Assembly: GCA_016742125.1 (NCBI GenBank)
Contig: JACVCM010000117.1
Coordinates: 1-7,463, forward strand
DNA from: Sphingomonadaceae bacterium
GTDB taxonomy: Bacteria; Pseudomonadota; Alphaproteobacteria; Sphingomonadales; Sphingomonadaceae
DNA length: 7,463 nucleotides
Direction: 5' to 3'
The position numbers were made by a program, and so were the translations under genes. Positions 1 through 6,946 of the stretch are shown here, piece by piece. The notes beneath the pieces are model-generated. The model was not told where the DNA came from. It ran no database searches and worked only from the letters and a program-made list of their open reading frames with translations. Numbering within the stretch: position 1 is the first letter of the stretch; every line of letters begins with the position of its first letter.

Positions 1-2431
1 TGAAACTGACCGAACAGCCTGATTCCAGGCCGAAATTAAAGCCGACCATGATGGGGCGCGGGCGCAGTGGGGTATAGTCGTCACCGTCGGGCAACGCAAA
101 TGGCGAACCTAGCGCGTAGCGATTGCCGGTTGCATCGAACAGGTTGCTGACGTTCAGGAAGACATCGCCTTGCGCCCGCTCCCACTTCAAACCCACACTT
201 GAAATGAAATAACCGCCTTGCTGTGTGCCGAGTACCGGACCGATACCAAGGCGCGATTTGCCCACGTAGCGCGCGGATGCGGCAAGCACGAGGTCGCTAT
301 TGTCAGCGAAGGAATGCCGATATGACAAGCCCGCACGGCCGCTGAAATTGGCGACGTTGGGGACGGTCAGCAACAGCGATGGCGATTTCTGGGCGCTAAG
401 GGTCAGAAAACTCCGCGCAGCAGGCGAGGGGCTGTCGAGACGGCTATGACTGAATATGAACGCGCCATCGAAGGTCAGCGCCCCGGTCGGACGAACCGAA
501 AGCTGGCCTTGAACCGACACGATATGTCCGTCGCCGATATTCGCCGTGGTCGGGAATCCCTGCCCGTCAGTGAGGTCGGCCTGGATGTCCTTCCAGTCCG
601 TGTAGGCGACGGTACCCATCGCAGTGAAGCGATTGGTGCCAAGATCGCCAAAACGAAAGCCGCTTTCGATCGTGGACGTGCGATCGTTGCGGAAATGACG
701 GATGGTCGGGCCGTCCACGGCCAGGCCACCGGGTCTGAATCCCTGCTGGAATCGGAGGAACGCGGTCAGGTTGGCCAGCGGCGTCGCGGCGACCGCAAAT
801 GACGGCAGGAAACTGGTTTCGCTCCTTCTCGCTTGCATCCTGAGGCTGGCAAGATCGAAAAGTGGCGGAACTTCCAGTGCAGTACCGGACAATTTTGCCG
901 ACGAAATCCGTCCACCGACGGTCATAGTGACATCCTGGAAAAGCGCGATCGTCGCCTCCCCGAATAACGCCCATTCGGACAGGCGGTTTTCAACGCCGGG
1001 TGTCGGCACCGGCATGCTTGCGGGACTGAGCGCACGGTTCAGCCGCGAATTGCTTCGAATATGGCTGGCACCGATAAGCCAGCCGCCACCGTCTTCGGCA
1101 TCGTAAGTCAGCCTGTGTTCTGTCGAGAACAGCGCAATGCGGTTCTGCTGTCTGAATAGAGTAGGCGTGCTGAGCAGCGGGGTTGCATCGTAATTTTCGA
1201 TCAGGTCATGCTCGACAAAACCCGCCGAAGATATGAGGCGAAAGTCGCCAATGCTGCCATTCACCTGCATATTTGCGAGCCAGTAATCGCTCATGAAAGG
1301 CTGCGCCAACGGGCTGCGCCGGGTACGAACCGGAAACCCGCGTTGCGCATATTGGGCGTCGTCGCCACGTATCGATTGGCCCACGCCGGAAAAATCGACC
1401 CGCCAGTCATCGTTCGGGGCGACGCTCAGCATTACCCTGCCGCCGATGATATCGGTGCTGTTGACATCACCGCGACCCCGACCGCTGTCGTCGATATAGC
1501 CGCCCTCGCGCGCGCCATAGGCGAGCATACGGACAGCAACGCGGTCAGGGACAACCGGGATGTTCGCTACCGCATGCCCGTCGGCGCTAGGCTCGCCATG
1601 CGCAGTTGCGGCGATGGAATAGGCTGTATAAGCCTCGGTTTGTGACAATCTGGGTAGATTGGGATTGGCGCGGATGATCCCGCCCAGCGAACCGGCACCG
1701 TACAACGTGCCCTGCGGGCCTTCAAGCACCTCGACCGAGCCGATATCGTAAAGTCGTAAATCGGGGTCGGGCGCGTTATAGTTCACGCGCATCTCGCCGA
1801 AATACTGGCCGACAGTCGCCTGTGTAGGGCCTGTAAATCCGGAGTCTGCAATCCCCCTGATAAACAGCTTGTTGCGTCCGGCACCAGCGTGGGTGGACGA
1901 CACGCTGGGAAGCTTTTCGAGAATTGCCGCTGTGTTACCGGCATCGAGTCCGGCCGTAAAACTGCTGCCCTGAATCACGCTGACCGTTGCGGGCAGCAGG
2001 CTGAGGGGGGTTTCACGTTTGCTTGCGGTCACTATGATCTCGACAGGGGGTTCGCCCTGCACTGTTTGTCGGGGCGGCGACGCCGTCATGACCCGTTTCG
2101 CTTCTACCCTGCGCGCGACCCGCACAGGCGGAGGCGCGGCAACGATACGCCAGCTGCGCTCATTTATCCGCAGAACGCGGACCGCCTGTCCTTTGACCAG
2201 ACGCCGGATAGCCTCGTCGACCGACATGCGCCCGCGCACGCCCCTTACCACAAGCCGTGTCAGGCTTTGATCGGATATGCCGATGGAACTGCCGCTCTGT
2301 TGACCCAGTTGGACAACTGCGTCGCCGAGTCGGCCAGCTTTTACATCGATCGCGTTCCGGTTGCCGGCTTGCGCGCCCTGCACGATGGAAAGAGCGGCAA
2401 CGGTGGCAAAAAGACTAGCGGCTAGCTTCAT
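1..2431 (-). CDS. TonB-dependent outer-membrane receptor with N-terminal STN signalling domain (FecA-like transducer), 3' end outside window
   Basis: TonB-energised importer of the outer membrane that should also act as a surface-signalling transducer. It starts at ATG 2431-2429, preceded by a G-rich Shine-Dalgarno stretch (GGTGGGGGGAG) directly against the start, and reads open for 810 codons to the edge. Residues 1-22 are a signal peptide ending AQA. About 26-98 is an STN domain (GDAVVQLGQQSG, then MSVDEAIRRLV). After a proline/arginine-rich linker comes the TonB box EIIVTASKR (131-139). The plug spans about 140-262, with LFIRGI and VEVLEGPQGTLYGAGSLGG. The rest has beta-barrel character, and RPIMVGFNFGLE near the end resembles the last barrel strand, so only a few codons are probably missing. 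The start overlaps the fecR-like gene by 17 bp, implying coupled translation. STN domains in this family contact FecR in the periplasm. The substrate cannot be told; iron chelates are the common case, but sphingomonads use such receptors for other compounds too. Confidence 0.93.
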   Translation of the reverse strand, partial: MKLAASLFATVAALSIVQGAQAGNRNAIDVKAGRLGDAVVQLGQQSGSSIGISDQSLTRLVVRGVRGRMSVDEAIRRLVKGQAVRVLRINERSWRIVAAPPPVRVARRVEAKRVMTASPPRQTVQGEPPVEIIVTASKRETPLSLLPATVSVIQGSSFTAGLDAGNTAAILEKLPSVSSTHAGAGRNKLFIRGIADSGFTGPTQATVGQYFGEMRVNYNAPDPDLRLYDIGSVEVLEGPQGTLYGAGSLGGIIRANPNLPRLSQTEAYTAYSIAATAHGEPSADGHAVANIPVVPDRVAVRMLAYGAREGGYIDDSGRGRGDVNSTDIIGGRVMLSVAPNDDWRVDFSGVGQSIRGDDAQYAQRGFPVRTRRSPLAQPFMSDYWLANMQVNGSIGDFRLISSAGFVEHDLIENYDATPLLSTPTLFRQQNRIALFSTEHRLTYDAEDGGGWLIGASHIRSNSRLNRALSPASMPVPTPGVENRLSEWALFGEATIALFQDVTMTVGGRISSAKLSGTALEVPPLFDLASLRMQARRSETSFLPSFAVAATPLANLTAFLRFQQGFRPGGLAVDGPTIRHFRNDRTSTIESGFRFGDLGTNRFTAMGTVAYTDWKDIQADLTDGQGFPTTANIGDGHIVSVQGQLSVRPTGALTFDGAFIFSHSRLDSPSPAARSFLTLSAQKSPSLLLTVPNVANFSGRAGLSYRHSFADNSDLVLAASARYVGKSRLGIGPVLGTQQGGYFISSVGLKWERAQGDVFLNVSNLFDATGNRYALGSPFALPDGDDYTPLRPRPIMVGFNFGLESGCSVSF

Positions 2432-3362
2432 CTCCCCCCACCAATATCCAGCCATTTTCTGTGCGCCTTACACCCACACCCAACACGGGGGCGGTCTCAG
2501 TCACAAACCGGTCGGCATCCTTTTGCACGTTGATCGTTCCTGTAAAACGCATGTCCCGGACTTCCGCGGACGCGGCGATGTTCCTGCCCAATGATCGGCT
2601 CAGGTCGGCCGCAACGCGGTCCATGGAGGCTGCATCATAAGTTAACTGGTTTCGCCTCCAACCGCCCACTGCGGACGTCGGGACAGCAAAGGTTTCGATA
2701 CCCATTTGGCGATCATCTGCACGAAGCGCTTGCCCGGGCTTCAAGGCAACCCGTTCCTTTTCCGGGTTATAGATTACCAATCCTTCGGAAACACCGACCT
2801 CGGTGCTTTTGCCATGGCGAACAATGTTGAAAACCGTCCCCGCATCCTTGACTACCGCATTGCCGACCTCGACGATAAAGGGATCGTGGGCGTTATGGAC
2901 GACGGTGAAAAGTGCCTCGCCCCTCTCAAGCTCCGCATGACGCGGGTCGCTTTTGCGCAAGGTGATTTTGGTATCGCCATTGAGTTCGATCGTGCTGCCG
3001 TCACGAAGGGCGACGATCTGCCGCTCGCCAGCGCCGGTTTCCACAGAATAGGGCAGATATTGTAGAGAGAGGAATGACAATCCGGTCAATGCAACCATTG
3101 CCGCTGCAATACTACCCAATCGGCGAAACGACCAGCGCCTCGCCGGTGCCATATCCGCCACAATCCGTAGCGGAGAAGGCTCGGCTGGTATCAGTTCGGG
3201 CAACATATCGTCGAGCATGGTCATTCGCTCGAAAGCTTTCGCATGCGCCGCGTCGGCCTCCAGCCACTCGGTCAGGGCCTCCCAATCGTCGAAGTCGGCT
3301 TCGCGCGAGCGGATGGTCCACGCGATGGCTTGCTCGTCGATCGGTCTGTCTTCCATAGCCAT
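2415..3362 (-). CDS. FecR-family anti-sigma factor / sigma regulator
   Basis: Inner-membrane regulator expected to relay the receptor's STN signal to the adjacent ECF sigma factor. Numbered from ATG 3362 (315 aa): residues 8-48 match the cytoplasmic FecR N-terminal domain (DUF4880 type: PIDEQAIAWTIRS, DDWEALTEWL, HAKAFERM); about 82-103 is the single membrane segment; about 107-205 is the FecR domain (RQIVALRDGSTIELN, ELERGEALFTV, VKDAGTVFNI, VGVSEGLV); about 240-308 is the C-terminal STN-like domain (DUF4974 type: DRVAADLSRSLGRNI, FTGTINV, GWILVGG). Length and domain order are normal and complete. I prefer ATG 3362 because GAAGGG lies 6 nt upstream of it. A GTG at 3398, one base after the sigma stop and with a weaker GGA upstream, would add 12 residues with no domain role. 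The stop overlaps the receptor start. Membership is clear; whether it acts as anti-sigma, activator or both is not shown. Confidence 0.92.
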   Translation of the reverse strand: MAMEDRPIDEQAIAWTIRSREADFDDWEALTEWLEADAAHAKAFERMTMLDDMLPELIPAEPSPLRIVADMAPARRWSFRRLGSIAAAMVALTGLSFLSLQYLPYSVETGAGERQIVALRDGSTIELNGDTKITLRKSDPRHAELERGEALFTVVHNAHDPFIVEVGNAVVKDAGTVFNIVRHGKSTEVGVSEGLVIYNPEKERVALKPGQALRADDRQMGIETFAVPTSAVGGWRRNQLTYDAASMDRVAADLSRSLGRNIAASAEVRDMRFTGTINVQKDADRFVTETAPVLGVGVRRTENGWILVGGDEASR

Positions 3363-3399
3363 TATTTGCCCTTCAGCACCAAAGACGGAGTCGTGCACG

Positions 3400-3912
3400 T
3401 CATTCCGTATCGAGCTCCTGTTTCAACGCCGCCATCGCGCGATAGGCCTTTTGCAGATGCTTCTCCACGGTTGCGAGGCTGACCGATAGGTCGCGGGCAA
3501 TGGTTTTCTGTCCGACCCCGTCGATCCGGAAGCGCCGGAAGATGGTTGTCGTCGGTTCGCCCAGTTCGTCCATGACATCATGTGCCCGTGCAAGCATGCT
3601 TTGCGCGATCACGGCGCGCTCTGCCGAGGGCTCGTCCGAAACCTCGGCCAGGTCGCCGCCATTCGCATCGGACCAATATTCTTCACGCCGAGATCGCTGC
3701 ACGTCGGAGCGATGAATATCGATCATCAGATTGTGGGCCACCCGGAAAAGGTAGGAACGGGGATTGCCAATCGGACCACTGCCCTTCGCCGATGCGCGCA
3801 GCCAGACTTCCTGGACCAGATCCTCGGCCTGCTCGCCAGCACCCCGCGCACGCAGGAAGCGCTGCAGTAAGTCGCGGTGTTCGAAAAATATGGCTTCAAG
3901 GCCTTGCGGCAT
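3400..3912 (-). CDS. ECF sigma factor, FecI-like
   Basis: Extracytoplasmic-function sigma factor of 170 aa, the usual family length. Region 2 occupies about residues 5-70 (LEAIFFEHRDLLQRFLRAR, AEDLVQEVWLRA, PRSYLFRVAHNLMIDIHR). A variable linker covers about 71-100. Region 4 is about 110-160, with helix-turn-helix QKTIARDLSVSLATVEKHLQ that should bind the -35 element. ATG 3912 is the first possible start: an in-frame TGA lies six codons upstream and the next methionine is at residue 63, inside region 2. The Shine-Dalgarno is weak. It is the first gene of the minus-strand operon and ends one base before the possible GTG start of the fecR-like gene. By family knowledge it should direct transcription of the receptor, and possibly its own operon, when FecR is triggered. 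The FecI subgroup is assigned from the FecR and STN-receptor neighbours plus general sequence character. Confidence 0.93.
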   Translation of the reverse strand: MPQGLEAIFFEHRDLLQRFLRARGAGEQAEDLVQEVWLRASAKGSGPIGNPRSYLFRVAHNLMIDIHRSDVQRSRREEYWSDANGGDLAEVSDEPSAERAVIAQSMLARAHDVMDELGEPTTTIFRRFRIDGVGQKTIARDLSVSLATVEKHLQKAYRAMAALKQELDTE

Positions 3913-4274
3913 AAATACAGCTTTTGCTCAATCCGATTGAGACAGCCGCCCCTCTGTCTATCAACAAATCTACCCCGGCCCGCCGGAGTCGCGGGTGCAT
4001 ATGATGGTGCCAGCCACGAAATCAACATGAAATGTAAAAACACACACCATCAGAGGCTGGAGAGTTCGATAGCTATAAAGGACAGCGGACGCGGCGGGAC
4101 AGTTACCGGGAGGAAAAGCAACGGTCGATTCGCTCGGAAATGACCGCATTAGTCGCAGGATGTCGGGTCTTTGTCGCTCAGTCACGGCAATCGGGAGATC
4201 AGTCGATTAAGGCGCGGCACCATCTCGGTCCTCGTTCAGGACTGGCGCAACTTGCCTTTACAGGAAATATTTCA
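3913..4274. other. Divergent intergenic region between sigma-factor and lipoprotein operons
   Basis: This 362-base stretch holds no gene I can support. It must contain the promoters of both divergent operons. Seen directly: a 15-bp dyad at 3927-3941; AGACAG/CTGTCT arms at 3940-3945 and 3954-3959; a GC-rich dyad CCGGC-CC-GCCGG at 3975-3986; and 8-bp arms TGATGGTG (4002-4009) and CACCATCA (4045-4052) flanking an AT-rich stretch. On the minus strand a weak sigma-70-like pair is TTGATT (4025-4020) and TATGCA (4001-3996), 18 bp apart. On the plus strand GGAAAT (4136-4141) resembles a FecI-type -35 element. A GGGAGG at 4108-4113 looks like a Shine-Dalgarno but no start codon lies at a usable distance. 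None of these sites is proven. Confidence 0.6.
3927..3941. promoter_or_regulatory. Perfect 7-bp dyad upstream of the sigma-factor gene (candidate operator)
   Basis: CTCAATC-C-GATTGAG is a perfect 7-bp inverted repeat with one central base, ending 15 nt before the sigma-factor ATG. It sits in the 5' leader or the promoter-proximal region of the minus-strand operon, where a repressor or a translational hairpin could act. A second imperfect pair of arms, AGACAG and CTGTCT (3940-3945 and 3954-3959), abuts it. No known regulator's consensus is recognised, so the role is inferred from symmetry and position. Confidence 0.35.
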
Positions 4275-4985
4275 ATGCGAATTCTGACATCGTTGGCAGC
4301 CTGCCTTTTGACCACCGCCTGTTCCGCTTTGCCCGCTGCGCAGATGAGGCTGCCGCCGGCACTGGTGCAACAATCCGCACCTATCCCGATCAAGGGTATC
4401 GGTGGCGGTCGGCAGGGACAGTTCGTTGCTGATGCATGGCGGGGCTCTTACAACCGATCCGAGGAACGGTTGGCATTCTTCGAAACTTTTGTGACCAACC
4501 GCGGCCACAGCCAGTTCATTATCGAAGGGCCCGGCATTTCGAGTTCAATCGAAGCCAAATGCCGGATGCGGGAACGGGTACTCGATTTGGAGATTGTCGA
4601 GTTCACCCCGGGACCGATGTCCTATCGTTGCGAATTCACTGCCGCCGCCCAAGCAATCCCAGCCCGGTTCGAATTGCAGGAGGTACGCTCGGGTCTCGCA
4701 GGAGCGTTAAGCCGCCGGGAACGTCGGGGAGAGATTGCGCTGGGCGGTGAAACCGTGCAGATTCGTTCGGTCCACAAATTGGAGGGAACGCCGATCGAAA
4801 TGGCTGTGCCTATCGGATATGTTTTCGAACAGAACGGCTTCCCGGTAGGGGCGGTGGAAATCAACGGATCGCCCAGACTGTTCTTTGCCGAAGCGACCAA
4901 CGAAAACCTGTCCCGCACTATCGTGACCGGTGCAATCGCGCTCGCGATCTTCTGGGATCCGGCCAACAGTGCACTTGGCGATTGA
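4275..4985 (+). CDS. Unrecognised probable lipoprotein / exported protein, first gene of kinase-regulator operon
   Basis: I do not recognise the family. From ATG 4275 the product is 236 aa with a short export signal (MRILTSLAACLLTTAC) and a lipobox-like TTAC ending at Cys16, so a lipid-anchored periplasmic or outer-membrane-facing protein is likely; the -3 Thr is not the classic Leu, so ordinary secretion remains possible. The mature part has two further cysteines, C96 and C119, that could form a disulphide, a basic stretch at about 147-151 (RRERR), and a C-terminal hydrophobic patch (TIVTGAIALAIFW, about 215-227). The frame is open back to 4140, but I chose 4275 because the signal peptide begins there and AGGAAA lies about 8 nt upstream; the 45 extra residues resemble no leader. 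Its TGA shares one base with the kinase ATG (TGATG), so the two are probably translated together. A role as accessory sensor for the kinase is inference from that coupling only. Confidence 0.8.
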   Translation: MRILTSLAACLLTTACSALPAAQMRLPPALVQQSAPIPIKGIGGGRQGQFVADAWRGSYNRSEERLAFFETFVTNRGHSQFIIEGPGISSSIEAKCRMRERVLDLEIVEFTPGPMSYRCEFTAAAQAIPARFELQEVRSGLAGALSRRERRGEIALGGETVQIRSVHKLEGTPIEMAVPIGYVFEQNGFPVGAVEINGSPRLFFAEATNENLSRTIVTGAIALAIFWDPANSALGD

Positions 4986-6061
4986 TGGCGCGCGACGGCG
5001 ACCTCCCGCAAATGTCATCTACGACCGCCGATGGCGGATCGGTTCAGTCTTGGCCCGCCCTGCCGCCGGTCCGCCATCACCAGCGTACATTGGGGCTGGT
5101 GGCGCTGATCTGGTTCGCCAGCGGCACGCTGTTCATGCTGCCCTATCTGCTGAGAGGCGGGCTCGACTTTGCCGCAGTTGTTTCGCATTACAGCGTCGCA
5201 ACCGTCGGCCTGGCGTTATCGCTGCTGTTGCTGGTAATGGCCAGGCGGTTGCAGGCGCTGTCCGGTGCAAAGGTGTTTGTATATTACGCGCTGACCGTGG
5301 CGGTGCTGGCGGCCATGCTGGGGATCATCGATATTGCCCTATTCGAAGGCATCCACGCCCAGTTCGAGCGTGATTTTGGGGCGGGTAGACCGGTTGGCTA
5401 CCTCGCCCAGTGGTCGGGCAATTTTGCGATCTTCAGTTCGCAATTTTCATTGATTGCCGTCGCTTTCTGGACGCTGGAAACGCTCGAGGCCTATCGGCGT
5501 CAACAGGCCGAGCTTGCAGCGAACAAGACGATCGCTGCCGAAGCGCGGAGCCAGGCCAACCGGGCCAAGCTGTCCGCGTTACGTTATCAGTTGAACCCGC
5601 ACTTCCTGTTCAACACCCTGAATTCGATATCCTCCCTCGTCGTGACGCAGCGGAATCAGGACGCGGAAATGATGATTGCGCGGCTGTCCGAATTCCTGCG
5701 CACTACGCTGACCAGCGATCCGACCGCCGCGCAGACACTGGAAGGGGAACTCGAGACGGTCGACGCCTATCTTGGGCTCGAACGCATCCGGTTCGGGGAA
5801 CGGCTGGAGATTGCGATCGATTGCCCGCCTGATTTGCGCGATGCGTTGCTGCCGCACTTCCTGTTGCAGCCACTGGTGGAGAATGCTGTCAAGCATGGTC
5901 TGGCGCCAAGTGACGCGGTCGTCACCATCAGTATTTCTGCGCGCAAACATGGAACGGAACTGCTGATTGCTGTGGAAAATGATGTGGCCGTGGGCGATGC
6001 CCCGGCCAAAGGTGGGGGCCTAGGCCTGCGCAACGTCCGCGAACGGCTTGAAGCTGTCTAG
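4985..6061 (+). CDS. LytS-like sensor histidine kinase, interrupted by an in-frame TAG near its C-terminus
   Basis: Membrane-bound sensor kinase that should phosphorylate the adjacent LytTR regulator. From ATG 4985 (TGATG overlap with the lipoprotein stop; a TTG one codon earlier is also open) the product is 358 aa. Four hydrophobic segments lie at about 35-56, 71-88, 97-120 and 142-163, then a cytoplasmic linker at about 165-200 with coiled-coil character (AELAANKTIAAEARSQANRA). The phosphoacceptor motif of the PF06580-type His_kinase domain is NPHFLFNTLNSI with His206. The ATPase domain follows: N box LVENAVKHG (298-305) and glycine-rich GGGLGLRNVRERL (343-355). The frame is then stopped by TAG at 6059-6061, right where family members usually read a tyrosine before glycine. 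The final strands of the ATPase fold are lost if the codon is real. All motifs directly involved in His phosphorylation and most ATP contacts remain, so activity is uncertain rather than clearly absent. Confidence 0.88.
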   Translation: MARDGDLPQMSSTTADGGSVQSWPALPPVRHHQRTLGLVALIWFASGTLFMLPYLLRGGLDFAAVVSHYSVATVGLALSLLLLVMARRLQALSGAKVFVYYALTVAVLAAMLGIIDIALFEGIHAQFERDFGAGRPVGYLAQWSGNFAIFSSQFSLIAVAFWTLETLEAYRRQQAELAANKTIAAEARSQANRAKLSALRYQLNPHFLFNTLNSISSLVVTQRNQDAEMMIARLSEFLRTTLTSDPTAAQTLEGELETVDAYLGLERIRFGERLEIAIDCPPDLRDALLPHFLLQPLVENAVKHGLAPSDAVVTISISARKHGTELLIAVENDVAVGDAPAKGGGLGLRNVRERLEAV

Positions 6062-6148
6062 GGCACGAAAGGCTCATTGGAAACCATCCATCGCGACGCC
6101 GGGTTTATCGCCCTTGTGCGCCTGCCGCTCGAGCTTGCCCCGGCATGA
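6059..6148 (+). pseudogene. Detached C-terminal end of the histidine kinase after the TAG codon
   Basis: After TAG 6059-6061 the kinase frame stays open for 28 codons to TGA 6146-6148. The encoded residues include GSLETIHRDAG and IALVRLPLE, the pattern of the last beta-strands of LytS-like ATPase domains. The TGA overlaps the response-regulator ATG as ATGA, the usual junction of such operons. No start codon with a good ribosome site precedes this piece, so it is not a separate gene. A single change at 6061 (TAG to TAC or TAT) would restore a 387-aa kinase. Confidence 0.8.
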
Positions 6149-6897
6149 GCCTCCGTGTCCTTATCGTGGATGACGAGCAACTGGCGATAGATCGCCTGGC
6201 CGGCTTCCTGGGCGATATCGAGGATGTGGAGGTAGTGGCTAAGGTCAGGAATGCCAGTGCGGCTGCAGATGCTATCGTTTCTTTGCGTCCCGACGTCGTA
6301 CTGCTCGATATCCAGATGCCGGGTCGCAGCGGGATGGGCCTGGCCACTGATCTAGACATGGAAGATCGGCCGGAGATCATCTTCGTGACCGCGTTCGAGC
6401 ATTTTGCCCCTGACGCATTTGCCGTGGATGCGGCAGATTACCTCCTCAAACCGGTTCGTTTCGACCGGCTTAAACAAGCCATCGTCCGATCGCAGCGGCG
6501 AATCCGGCTGAAGGCAGCGGCCGCGCTCGGCGAAAGTCCAACGGTCGAGCCCAATAACTTTCTCCGCGAATTGTGGGTGACCGTGCGCGATGGTCAGGTT
6601 CGCCTCGATATCGACCAGATCGAATGGATCGAAGCAGCAAAGGACTATGTCCTGCTGCACACCGCCACACGTAGTTATCTTCACCGCATTTCCATGAGCG
6701 CGCTACAGGACCGGCTCGATCCGCAGGCCCTGATGCGGGTTCATCGTTCGGCATTCGTGCGGCCGGGGCTGGTGCAGAAACTGGAACGCCCGGGCAAGGG
6801 TAGTCTCAATCTGGTGCTGCGCGACGGCGCGATCGTTCAGGTCGGACCAAGTTATGTCAAAGATGTACTGCGTGCCCTGACGCTCGGAGAGGATTGA
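6145..6897 (+). CDS. LytTR-family response regulator
   Basis: DNA-binding response regulator of 250 aa, the expected partner of the preceding kinase. The receiver domain spans about 1-118: acidic pocket D9/D10, phosphoacceptor D55 in LLDIQMPG, T82 in FVTAF, and K102 in YLLKPV. A linker rich in Arg and Ala follows. The LytTR DNA-binding domain covers about 142-246 (LWVTVRDGQVRLDI, IEWIEAAKDYVLLHT, LMRVHRSAFV). All key residues are present and length is normal. ATG 6145 has no good Shine-Dalgarno; it overlaps the kinase's original TGA (ATGA), so its translation probably depended on ribosomes finishing the kinase. With the TAG 84 bases earlier that coupling may be weakened. Its target genes are unknown; autoregulation or control of the divergent operon is possible, but I found no convincing LytTR direct repeats in the intergenic region. 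Confidence 0.94.
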   Translation: MSLRVLIVDDEQLAIDRLAGFLGDIEDVEVVAKVRNASAAADAIVSLRPDVVLLDIQMPGRSGMGLATDLDMEDRPEIIFVTAFEHFAPDAFAVDAADYLLKPVRFDRLKQAIVRSQRRIRLKAAAALGESPTVEPNNFLRELWVTVRDGQVRLDIDQIEWIEAAKDYVLLHTATRSYLHRISMSALQDRLDPQALMRVHRSAFVRPGLVQKLERPGKGSLNLVLRDGAIVQVGPSYVKDVLRALTLGED

Positions 6898-6915
6898 GAA
6901 GCCGGATTGCAACAG

Positions 6916-6945
6916 AAAAACTCGCCCGGCATGAGGCCGAGCGAG
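6916..6945 (-). terminator. Rho-independent terminator of the outer-membrane barrel gene
   Basis: Read on the minus strand, arms CTCGCTCGGC and GCCGGGCGAG (6945-6936 and 6930-6921) enclose a 5-nt loop and are followed by TTTTT (6920-6916). All ten positions pair in minus-strand RNA, counting one G-U. On the plus strand the same position becomes an A-C mismatch and no U-run follows, so the element is directional and serves the minus-strand gene, whose stop lies 24 bases before it. Confidence 0.85.
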
Positions 6946-6946
6946 C

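Noticed and set aside
446..1645. Several plus- and minus-strand open frames of 70-145 codons
   Set aside because: They lie within the receptor gene, whose own frame is continuous and matches a known family; these are by-products of high GC.
1..2431. Suspicion that the receptor gene is frameshifted
   Set aside because: Translation from 2431 runs in one frame to the last full codon at positions 4-2 with signal peptide, STN, TonB box, plug and barrel all in register.
4060..4110. Possible LytTR binding repeats (GTT-containing 9-mers at about 4061 and 4099)
   Set aside because: Each departs from the LytTR consensus and they are 38 bases apart, not about two helical turns.
3877..4143. Open frame of 88 codons on the plus strand in the divergent region
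   Set aside because: It begins inside the sigma-factor gene on the opposite strand, has no suitable ribosome site and low-complexity, non-protein-like composition.
3970..4185. Open frame of 71 codons on the minus strand in the divergent region
   Set aside because: No family resemblance, no good ribosome site, and it covers the expected promoters of both operons.
4140..4274. N-terminal extension of the lipoprotein frame to ATG 4140
   Set aside because: The 45 extra residues resemble no leader or domain, and a proper export signal with an upstream AGGAAA begins at 4275.
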